Shown here: piece after piece, positions 40,644-48,113 of the stretch
Position numbering within the stretch: the stretch's first letter is position 1
Layout: each line of letters starts with the position of its first letter
Assembly (NCBI RefSeq): GCF_014287875.1
Contig: NZ_JACOPN010000009.1
Span: forward strand, 1-64,000
DNA: 64,000 nt
Reading direction: 5' to 3'
Origin: Flintibacter faecis
GTDB taxonomy: Bacteria > Bacillota > Clostridia > Oscillospirales > Oscillospiraceae
The notes under the pieces: generated by a model
Seen by the model: only the letters and a program-made list of their open reading frames with translations
Databases searched by the model: none
What the model was told of the DNA's origin: nothing
Program-made: the position numbers and the translations under genes

Positions 40644-43028
40644 TCATTCTTCCGTCTTTTTCGCCGTCGTGGTCTTTTTGGCGGCGGTGGTTTTTTTCGC
40701 CGTGGTCGCCTTCTTGGCGGCGGTGGTCTTCTTGGACGTGGTCGTTTTCTTTGCGGCAGCGGTCTTTTTCGCCGTGGTGGTCTTTTTCGTCGCCGCCGTC
40801 TTTTTGGCGGCGGGCTTTTTGGCGGTCTTGGGGGCTTCTGCGCTCTCGGCGGCGGCATCCTCCGTCTTTGCGGCGGCGGGTTTGCGCTGCCAGCCGCCCC
40901 GCTTGTCCTCCGGGGTGAAGTTGGAGCAGCTCTCGTTGATGCAGAAGGGCTTTTTGGCCCCCCGGCCCGCCTTTTTGAACATGGTCTGGCCGCACACGGG
41001 GCAGTTGTCCTTCACGGGCACATCCCAGGTGCGGAAGTCGCACTTGTTGGCCTCGTCCCGGCTGCTGCACCGCTCGCAGCAGTAGAAGGTATACTGCTTG
41101 CCGGTGGTGCGGCTCTTGCCCGTGCGCTTGAGCAGCCGCCCGCCGCACTTGGGGCACTTGCCGGGCATCTCGATCACCATGGGCATGGTGAAGTCGCACT
41201 CCGGCCAGCCGGGGCAGGCCAAAAACTGGCCGAACCGGCCCATCTTCACCACCAGGTTCCGCCCGCACTGGGGACAGATCTCCTCCGACACCTCGTCGGG
41301 GACCTTGATGCGCTCGCCGTCCAGCTCCTTCTCCGCCCGGGTCAGTTCCTTCTCAAAGTCCTGATAGAAGTCGGAGAGCACCTTTTTCCAGTCGGTCTTG
41401 CCCTCCTCCACCTCGTCCAGCTTCTCCTCCATCTGGGCGGTGAAGGTGGGGTCCACGATATCCTGGAATTTGTCCTTCATCAGGCCGGTGACCACCTCGC
41501 CCAGGGGGGTGGGCCGCAGGGCCTTGCCCTCCTTCACCACATAATAGCGGTTCAGGATGGTGGAGATGGTGGGGGCATAGGTGGAGGGCCGCCCGATGCC
41601 CTTCTCCTCCAGGGCCCGGATCAGGCTGGCCTCGGAGTAGCGGGCGGGGGGCTGGGTGAAGTGCTGGCTCTGGGTCAGCCCCTGGCTGTCCAGGGCCTCC
41701 CCCTCCTTCAGGTCGGGCAGAGGGGAGGAGCGCTCCTCCTCTTCCTCGTCCTTGCCCTCCTCATACACGGCGGTAAAGCCGGAGAATTTCAGGCTGGAGT
41801 GGCTGGCCCGGAAGGTATAGCCGCTGTTCTCCACCTCGATGGACAGGCTGTCGTACACGGCGTTGGCCATCTGGCAGGCCAGAAAGCGGCTCCAGATCAG
41901 CTTATACAGGCGATACTGCTCCCCGGTCAGGTCCTTTTTGATGTCCTCCGGGGTCAGGGTCACGTCGGAGGGACGGATGGCCTCGTGGGCATCCTGGGCG
42001 CTGCCCTTGGTCTTGAAGTGCCGGGTGGCGGGGGGGTAGTACTCCGGGCCATACCGGTGGTGGATAAAATCCTTGGCTGCGGCCAGGGCCTCCTCCGACA
42101 GACGGAGGGAGTCGGTACGCATATAGGTGATCAGACCCACTGCGCCCTCGCCGGAGATGTCGATGCCCTCGTACAGCTGCTGGGCGATGGACATGGTGCG
42201 GGCGGGGGTCATGTTCAGCTTGCGGGAGGCCTCCTGCTGCAAGGTGGAGGTGGTAAACGGGGGGGCAGGCTGGCGGTTCTTCTCCTGCCGCTTCACCCGG
42301 GAGACGGAGAAGTCGCCCTGCTCCACTGCGTCCACTACGGCCTGGGCCTGGGCAGCGGAGTGCAGCTCCATCTTCTTCTCCCGGCCATAGAACTGGGCCT
42401 TAAAGCTGCCCAGGTTGGGGGCCACCCGGGCCAGAGCGGCCTCGATGGACCAGTACTCCTGGGGCTGGAAGGCCCGGATCTCCTCCTCCCGCTCCACCAC
42501 CAGGCGGGTGGCCACCGACTGCACCCGTCCGGCGGACAGGCCCCGGCGGATCTTCCGCCACAGCAGGGGGGAGAGCTGATAGCCCACGATGCGGTCCAGA
42601 ATGCGCCGGGCCTGCTGGGCGTTGACCAGGTCCTGGTCGATGGCCCGGGGGGCGGCAATGGAGTCGTTGACCACCTTTTTGGTGATCTCGTTAAAGGTCA
42701 CCCGATAGGTCTTGTCGTCCGGGATGCCCAGCAGCTCCTTCAAGTGCCAGGAGATGGCCTCCCCCTCCCGGTCCGGGTCGGTGGCCAGATAGACGCGGCC
42801 GCTCTTTTTGGCCGCCTTCTTCAGGTCGCCGATCACGTCCTCTTTGCCCTTGATGGGCTGATAGTCGGGGGCAAAGCCGCCCTCGATGTCCACGCCCAGC
42901 TTGCTTTTTGGCAGGTCCCGCACATGGCCCATGGACGCCTTTACTTCATAGCCCGGTCCCAGATATTTTCCAATGGTCTTGGCCTTGGACGGGGACTCTA
43001 CGATCACCAGGTCTGTTTTATTCGCCAA
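40644..43028 (-). CDS. topA: DNA topoisomerase I with lysine-rich tail
   Basis: 794 residues. It relaxes negative supercoils. Toprim start LVIVESPSKAKTIGKYLG and DPDREGEAISWHLKELL; active tyrosine in AVGLITYMRTDS (about 300). Three C-terminal zinc ribbons follow (CPQCGRNL, CPKCGGRLL, CPVCGQTMF; about 580-700). The last about 75 residues are a low-complexity tail of repeated KKTTTAKKT-like units ending TAKKTEE, like histone H1 tails, probably binding DNA. dprA is upstream, trmFO downstream. Confidence 0.96.
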   Translation of the reverse strand: MANKTDLVIVESPSKAKTIGKYLGPGYEVKASMGHVRDLPKSKLGVDIEGGFAPDYQPIKGKEDVIGDLKKAAKKSGRVYLATDPDREGEAISWHLKELLGIPDDKTYRVTFNEITKKVVNDSIAAPRAIDQDLVNAQQARRILDRIVGYQLSPLLWRKIRRGLSAGRVQSVATRLVVEREEEIRAFQPQEYWSIEAALARVAPNLGSFKAQFYGREKKMELHSAAQAQAVVDAVEQGDFSVSRVKRQEKNRQPAPPFTTSTLQQEASRKLNMTPARTMSIAQQLYEGIDISGEGAVGLITYMRTDSLRLSEEALAAAKDFIHHRYGPEYYPPATRHFKTKGSAQDAHEAIRPSDVTLTPEDIKKDLTGEQYRLYKLIWSRFLACQMANAVYDSLSIEVENSGYTFRASHSSLKFSGFTAVYEEGKDEEEEERSSPLPDLKEGEALDSQGLTQSQHFTQPPARYSEASLIRALEEKGIGRPSTYAPTISTILNRYYVVKEGKALRPTPLGEVVTGLMKDKFQDIVDPTFTAQMEEKLDEVEEGKTDWKKVLSDFYQDFEKELTRAEKELDGERIKVPDEVSEEICPQCGRNLVVKMGRFGQFLACPGWPECDFTMPMVIEMPGKCPKCGGRLLKRTGKSRTTGKQYTFYCCERCSSRDEANKCDFRTWDVPVKDNCPVCGQTMFKKAGRGAKKPFCINESCSNFTPEDKRGGWQRKPAAAKTEDAAAESAEAPKTAKKPAAKKTAATKKTTTAKKTAAAKKTTTSKKTTAAKKATTAKKTTAAKKTTTAKKTEE

Positions 43029-43123
43029 TTCCCTTCACCTTCCTGTCCGGCGCGAAAAATGCCGGAACTATCTTAAAAAGTCTAAAAAAGTCTGTTGTGT
43101 GTTTTGTTTGCTGCGTCGGAGGG

Positions 43124-44365
43124 TCACTCCTCCAGTTCCACCAGGGCAGAGAAGCGCCGGCCCGGATGCTCGGCCACGGCGGCCTGGATCTGCAGCATGG
43201 TCAAAGCGGACAGCACCCGCTTGGCGGGGATCTGGGTCAGCTCCACCAGCTGGTCGGCGGTGCGCTCCCCATCTTTTAAAGCGGCCAGCAGGGCCAGCTC
43301 GTCATCGGTAAAGCGGCGTTTCTGCTCGCTGCGGGGGATCAGCTCCCGTCCGCTCTTGGCCGGGGCAGGCTCCGGCTCGGCGGCGGTATCGGCCTGCTGG
43401 GCGGCTCTCTCCCGCTCCTGGGCCTGGACGCTGTCCGCCATCCGGGCCCGGGCGGCCTCCGGGGTCAATGGGGCTGCCCGGCCCAGCTTGTCCGGGAAGC
43501 GGCCCCAATATTCCTCCAAAATGTCCCGGCCGCAGGTGACCAGCTTGGCCCCCTGCTGGATGAGGCGGTTGGTCCCCTCGCTCATGGGAGCATCCAGGGC
43601 CCCTGGCACCGCAAACACGTCCCGGTCCTGCTCCACGGCGTGGTTCACCGTGCTCATGGTCCCGCCGAAGGGGCGGCACTCCACCGCCAGCACCCCCAGG
43701 CACAGGCCGCTTAAGATCCGATTGCGCCGGGGAAAATTCCGCCAGTCGTGGGGCGACCCCGGGGGATATTCCGACACCAGCACCCCCGCCGCGGCCACAT
43801 CGTCATAGAGAAACCGATTCTGCACGGGATAGGGCACATTCACGCCCCCGGCCAGCACACAGGCCACCGGGCCGCCGCCCTTCAGGGCCCCCCGCACGGC
43901 GCAGGTGTCCAAGCCCTGGGCGATGCCGGACACCACCAACGCGCCCCCGCCGGCCAGCTCCATGCCGAACTGCTCGGCCCAGCGGCGGCCATAGGCGGTG
44001 GGCTCCCGTGCCCCCACCACGGCGATGGCCGCCTCCTCGTCAAAGTGGAGCCGCCTTCCCTTGAGATAGAGCACCGCCGGCGGGTCGGCGATCTGCCGCA
44101 GGCGCATGGGATAGTCCGCGTCCTGAATGGTCATCACCCGCACGTCCAGCCGGTCACACTCCCCCAGAATGGCCTCCGGGGCATCCATGCTCTTGTCGGC
44201 CAGGCTCCGCTCCAGATTGGGGGAGAGGCCCAATTCGGCGACATCCCCCTCGTCGGCGTAGTACACCTGCTCCGGGGTGACGAACCGCTCCAGCAGCTTC
44301 AGGGCCCGGACCGAGTCCATCCCTTTGCGGCTGGTGAGCCAAAGCCAATATTTCAGCTCCGCCAT
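43124..44365 (-). CDS. dprA: DNA processing protein DprA
   Basis: 413 residues. It loads RecA on incoming single-stranded DNA during transformation and is widely kept even in non-competent Firmicutes. N-terminal SAM-like region (about 1-95), Rossmann core with VGAREPTAYGRRWAEQFG (about 108), VSGIAQGLDT, SEYPPG and NRILSGLC, and a C-terminal winged helix (about 345-410). It is the first gene of dprA-topA-trmFO. No com genes nearby. Confidence 0.94.
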   Translation of the reverse strand: MAELKYWLWLTSRKGMDSVRALKLLERFVTPEQVYYADEGDVAELGLSPNLERSLADKSMDAPEAILGECDRLDVRVMTIQDADYPMRLRQIADPPAVLYLKGRRLHFDEEAAIAVVGAREPTAYGRRWAEQFGMELAGGGALVVSGIAQGLDTCAVRGALKGGGPVACVLAGGVNVPYPVQNRFLYDDVAAAGVLVSEYPPGSPHDWRNFPRRNRILSGLCLGVLAVECRPFGGTMSTVNHAVEQDRDVFAVPGALDAPMSEGTNRLIQQGAKLVTCGRDILEEYWGRFPDKLGRAAPLTPEAARARMADSVQAQERERAAQQADTAAEPEPAPAKSGRELIPRSEQKRRFTDDELALLAALKDGERTADQLVELTQIPAKRVLSALTMLQIQAAVAEHPGRRFSALVELEE

Positions 44366-44401
44366 AAAAAGTGCCCCCCCTTACATTAGACCGGATTTTT
44401 C

Positions 44402-44430
44402 TTTACAAATGCATCGCACTACGGTATGGT
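44402..44430 (+). promoter_or_regulatory. Possible promoter of the MFS gene
   Basis: TTTACA (44402-44407), 17-nt spacer, TATGGT (44425-44430), about 50 nt before the start codon. Confidence 0.5.
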
Positions 44431-44479
44431 TGTATCAAAGCAAGCTGCCGCAAAAACGGCAGAGAAGGAGCCATCCCGT

Positions 44480-45688
44480 ATGAACCGTCCTCACTATGCC
44501 TGGCTTGTCTGCCTGGGCGGAGCGCTGACCCTGCTGTCCACCGTGGGCCTGGGGGTCAACGTGTTCGCCGTGTACCAGCCGGAGATCATCGCCCTGCGGC
44601 ACTTTACCAACGCCCAGGGCTCCCTCATCACCACCGTCCGCAGTCTGTTCATCCTCATCGCTCTGCTCACAGTGAACCGGGTGTGTGCCCGGCTGGGACT
44701 GCGGCGGAGCATGACCCTGGGGGTGGTCCTCATCGCCCTGTCCTGTTTCTGCTTTGGGGCAGCCCGGGCGTTCTGGCAGTACTGCGTGGCCGCCGCCTTC
44801 ACCGGCCTGGGCTATTGCTATGGGGGAATGGTCCCTCTGTCTCTGCTCATCGGCCGGTGGTTCCGGCTCCGCCGGAACCTGGCCCTGGGGCTGGCCTCAG
44901 CGGGCAGCGGGGTAGCCAGCATCGCTGCCTCTCCCCTGCTGGCCCATGTCATGGAGAAGCAGGGGCTTCAGGCCGCCTTTTGGTGGGAGGGGGCCGTTCT
45001 GATCGTCCTGGCCGCAGCGGTGTGGCTGCTGGTGCGCAGCGATCCGGCCCAGCTGGGATTGGAGCCCCTGGGCGGGGCCGCACCCAAAACTGACGCGCCC
45101 CACTCCGGCAGCTCCTCCGGTCCTCCGGCCTATCTGGCCGCCATGGCCGCCGGCTTTCTCATCGGCGGCGTGGGCGGCCCCGGCTTTTCCCACCTGACGG
45201 TCCACTATGCCACCCTGGGCTATGCCCCCCTGTTCCTGGCGGGACTGGTATCCGCATCCGGCGTTTGCATCTGTGTGGGCAAGGTGCTGTGCGGGCAGAT
45301 CTATGACCGCTGGGGGGCGGCAGCCGGAGACAGCTACTGCTATCTGGGTGTGATGGCGGGGACGGCACTGTGCTGCCTCCCCGCCGGGGAGGGGCCCCTG
45401 CTGCCCGTGCTGGCGGTGGGGTTCTTCTCCCTGGGGCTGCCCATCTCCGCCGTATCCCCGTCGGTGTGGGCCGCCGATCTGGCCGGGCCGGGGGACTTCC
45501 CCCGGGCGGTGCAGGCCATCAACCTGGCCTATACCGTGGGAGTCATTCTGTTCGGCCCGGTGCCCGGGCTCCTGGCCGACCGGACGGGCAGCTATGTCCC
45601 GGCCTATCTCCTCTTCGCCGCCCTGCTCACCCTGGCCATCGTTCTGGTGCGCATGGCCTATGTCCGGGCAAACCGGCAGAAGGTCTAG
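44480..45688 (+). CDS. MFS transporter (OFA-like)
   Basis: 402 residues from the ATG at 44480 (GAAGGAG upstream). About 12 membrane segments in two halves, with a hydrophilic loop near residues 195-215. The early MNRPHYAWLVCLGGALTLL and GLGYCYGGMVPLSLLIGRWF resemble the oxalate/formate antiporter group, but the substrate cannot be inferred. It converges with the methyltransferase gene and their stop codons share CTAG at 45685-45688. Confidence 0.82.
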   Translation: MNRPHYAWLVCLGGALTLLSTVGLGVNVFAVYQPEIIALRHFTNAQGSLITTVRSLFILIALLTVNRVCARLGLRRSMTLGVVLIALSCFCFGAARAFWQYCVAAAFTGLGYCYGGMVPLSLLIGRWFRLRRNLALGLASAGSGVASIAASPLLAHVMEKQGLQAAFWWEGAVLIVLAAAVWLLVRSDPAQLGLEPLGGAAPKTDAPHSGSSSGPPAYLAAMAAGFLIGGVGGPGFSHLTVHYATLGYAPLFLAGLVSASGVCICVGKVLCGQIYDRWGAAAGDSYCYLGVMAGTALCCLPAGEGPLLPVLAVGFFSLGLPISAVSPSVWAADLAGPGDFPRAVQAINLAYTVGVILFGPVPGLLADRTGSYVPAYLLFAALLTLAIVLVRMAYVRANRQKV

Positions 45689-46446
45689 CGGCCCATCTCC
45701 CACAGCACAACGGTGGCGGCGGCAGCGGCGTTCAGCGATTCGCACCGGGCCCGCATGGGAATTTTCAGGGTCTTTGCGCTCTGGGAGAGCAGCCCCTCTG
45801 ACACCCCCCGGCCCTCGCTGCCGATGACCACGGCGCAGCGGGATAGCTCCGCTTTCCGCAGGTCCACCGTGTCCTCCCGCAGGGCGGTGGCGTAAAGTGG
45901 GATCCCTTGCTCCCCCAGCCACTGGGCCAGACCGTCGGCATTCCTCTCATACACGGGCAGGCGGAAGCAGGCCCCCATCGTCGCCCGCACGGTCTTGGGG
46001 TTCCAGGGGTCGGCGCAGCCGTTGACCAGGATCAGGCCGTCCGCCCCCAGGGCGTCGGCGGTGCGCCAGATGGTTCCCACGTTCCCCGGGTCCTGCACCC
46101 CGTCCAGCACCAGATAGTGCGCCCCAAGCAATCTCTCCGGCAGGGCGGTCTCTGCCGTGCGGCACAGGAACAGGGCTCCCTGCGGACTTTCCATGGGCGA
46201 AATAGAGGCCATCACGTCCCCGGGCACCTGCACCAGACGTACCCCGTCGGGCAGCTCTGGGGCATCAACGCCCTCTGTCAGCACCACGGTCTCCAAAGGT
46301 GCGTCCCACTTCAGCGCCTCCTCCAGCAGCTTTGCCCCGTCCCCCAGGAACAGCCCCTGTTCCCGGCGGTAGGATCGGCTGGCCGTCAGGCGGCGGATGC
46401 GGGTCATCAGCGGATTTTTTCGGCTGGTAATATACTCGGCGTTCAC
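45685..46446 (-). CDS. TrmH/SpoU-family RNA 2'-O-methyltransferase
   Basis: 253 residues. N-terminal substrate-binding part (about 1-95), then the knotted SPOUT fold: LDGVQDPGNVGTIWRTADA (motif 1), VVIGSEGRGVSE (motif 2) and IPMRARCESLNAAAAATVVL (motif 3). It probably methylates rRNA, like the RlmB/TsnR relatives. The first codon is a GTG at 46446 with GGGAG upstream. Strong promoter about 80 nt away. Confidence 0.9.
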   Translation of the reverse strand: MNAEYITSRKNPLMTRIRRLTASRSYRREQGLFLGDGAKLLEEALKWDAPLETVVLTEGVDAPELPDGVRLVQVPGDVMASISPMESPQGALFLCRTAETALPERLLGAHYLVLDGVQDPGNVGTIWRTADALGADGLILVNGCADPWNPKTVRATMGACFRLPVYERNADGLAQWLGEQGIPLYATALREDTVDLRKAELSRCAVVIGSEGRGVSEGLLSQSAKTLKIPMRARCESLNAAAAATVVLWEMGR

Positions 46447-46523
46447 GGCCTGACCATCTCCCTGTGTTTTTTGTTTTCTCTCTTGCCGAAGAAACCGCCC
46501 TTGCGGTTTGTTCAGTACGCATT

Positions 46524-46552
46524 ATAATAAAGGTATCCTCCGGCGTTGTCAA
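46524..46552 (-). promoter_or_regulatory. Promoter of the RNA methyltransferase gene
   Basis: Minus strand TTGACA (46552-46547), 17-nt spacer, TATTAT (46529-46524). The leader has a hairpin AACCGC/GCGGTT (46492-46508). Confidence 0.82.
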
Positions 46553-46822
46553 GCCGTCCTTTTTCCACTCTCTGCCTGTTTTCCCTCTGAGCATACCACG
46601 CCCCGGACCCGAAACCGGGGGAAATCTGTCCTTTTTTGCCCGCAGTGCCATGGAAAAAGCATACACTCCCTTGAAAACCGGGGCTGAACATGCTATTTTG
46701 TTCTTGTCAAGCTGTCCCTGGCGGCAGTTTGTATCTCAATTTGTATTTTTATTTGAAAAAATCTCGATCTGTTATCGAATTTGGGGCCTTTCCGCCCCGA
46801 CACAGGAAGGATGGAAAAAACT
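46553..46822. other. Intergenic stretch before galE
   Basis: No gene recognised. It contains a small hairpin CCCCGG/CCGGGG (46601-46620) and an AT-rich segment (46735-46785), which probably holds the galE promoter. I could not pick a convincing -35/-10 pair. Confidence 0.4.
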
Positions 46823-47812
46823 ATGGCAATTCTTGTTCTGGGCGGAGCCGGATATATCGGTTCCCACACTGTGTACGAGCTCATCCAGGCCGGACGGGAC
46901 GTGGTGGTGGCCGACAACCTGCTCACCGGCTTCCGGGCCGCCGTCCACCCCAAGGCCCGCTTCTATCAGGCGGACATCCGGGACCGGGCAGCTATGGACA
47001 AGCTGTTCCAGACCGAGCACATCGACGGCGTCATCCACTTCGCCGCCTCCTCCCAGGTGGGCGAGTCTATGGCCGACCCCCTGAAGTATTACGACAACAA
47101 CCTGTGCGGCACCACCACTCTGCTGCGGTCTATGGTGGCCCACGGGGTGGACAAGATCGTATTCTCCTCCACCGCCGCCACCTATGGCGAACCTGAGCGG
47201 GTGCCCATTCTGGAGACCGACCGCACCCAGCCCACCAACTGCTATGGCGAGACCAAGCTGGCCATGGAGCGCATGATGTGCTGGACCAGCCGGGCCCACG
47301 GCCTGCGCTATGTGGCCCTGCGGTATTTCAACGCCTGCGGCGCCCACCCCTCCGGGGCCATTGGCGAGGCCCACGACCCGGAGACCCACCTCATCCCCCT
47401 GATCCTCCAGGTCCCCAACGGCAAGCGGGAGAAGATCTCCATCTTCGGCGACGACTACCCCACCCCCGACGGCACCTGCATCCGGGACTATATCCACGTC
47501 ACCGACCTGGCCCAGGCCCACATTCTGGCCCTGGACTATCTCCTCGCCGGGGGGGAGAACAACGTGTTCAACCTGGGCAACGGCGTGGGCTTCTCTGTGA
47601 AGGAGGTCATCGACGTGGCCCGCTCTGTCACCGGCCACCCCATCCCTGCGGAAGTCTGCCCCCGGCGGGCAGGGGACCCGGCCCAGCTGGTGGCCTCCTC
47701 GGACAAGGCCAAGTCCGTCCTGGGCTGGAAGCCTCAGTTTGCCGACCTGAACACCATTGTGGCCACCGCCTGGGCCTGGCACAAAAGCCACCCCAACGGG
47801 TATGACCGGTGA
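46823..47812 (+). CDS. galE: UDP-glucose 4-epimerase
   Basis: 329 residues from the ATG at 46823; another in-frame ATG at 46811 touches the ribosome binding site AGGAAGG. It interconverts UDP-glucose and UDP-galactose. NAD loop GGAGYIGSHT (about 7-16), catalytic serine in VFSSTAATYGEP, and the Tyr-x-x-x-Lys pair in NCYGETK (about 150). It could supply UDP-galactose for the envelope polysaccharide genes that start 1 kb downstream. Confidence 0.95.
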   Translation: MAILVLGGAGYIGSHTVYELIQAGRDVVVADNLLTGFRAAVHPKARFYQADIRDRAAMDKLFQTEHIDGVIHFAASSQVGESMADPLKYYDNNLCGTTTLLRSMVAHGVDKIVFSSTAATYGEPERVPILETDRTQPTNCYGETKLAMERMMCWTSRAHGLRYVALRYFNACGAHPSGAIGEAHDPETHLIPLILQVPNGKREKISIFGDDYPTPDGTCIRDYIHVTDLAQAHILALDYLLAGGENNVFNLGNGVGFSVKEVIDVARSVTGHPIPAEVCPRRAGDPAQLVASSDKAKSVLGWKPQFADLNTIVATAWAWHKSHPNGYDR

Positions 47813-47836
47813 TGGGTGACTGAGCGCCGCCCTCAT

Positions 47837-48030
47837 CCGGCCCTTCGGGCCGCCAGCGTGTCAATAAACCCGTTTCTGTCATTCCGAGGAGCGAAGCGAC
47901 GTGGGAATCCGTAACTCAAAAGCCGAAAATATACCGATAATCATAGCTTTTTGGAACGGATTGCCACGTCGGCCCGTTGGGCCTCCTCGCAATGACAGGC
48001 TTTTTTGACAGTCTCCCGGCCCTTCGGGCC
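47837..48030. mobile_element. 162-bp inverted-repeat element with flanking direct repeats, copy B
   Basis: Element core 47854-48015, CAGCGTGTCAATAAACCC...GACAGTCTC, with the same arms as copies A and C, inverted relative to A. The flanks are an exact direct repeat CCGGCCCTTCGGGCC (47837-47851 and 48016-48030), a palindromic hairpin different from the flank of copy A. The right flank continues into another hairpin, CCTTCCCCC/GGGGGAAGG. Confidence 0.8.
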
Positions 48031-48062
48031 ACCTTCCCCCTGGCAGGGGGAAGGCTTCTTTC

Positions 48063-48099
48063 CAGATAAAGCGAGCCGCCCCAAAAACGGGGCGGCTCG
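48063..48099 (-). terminator. Terminator of the SLH protein gene
   Basis: Minus strand CGAGCCGCCCC / GGGGCGGCTCG (11-bp perfect stem), followed by CTTTATC. It starts 15 nt after the stop codon. Confidence 0.8.
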
Positions 48100-48113
48100 T
48101 TGTCGTTTCAGAT

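Noticed and set aside
39675..43076. A 1133-codon plus-strand frame opposite trmFO and topA
   Set aside because: Low-complexity Gly/Leu/His-rich translation produced by complementing GC-rich codons; spans two real genes.
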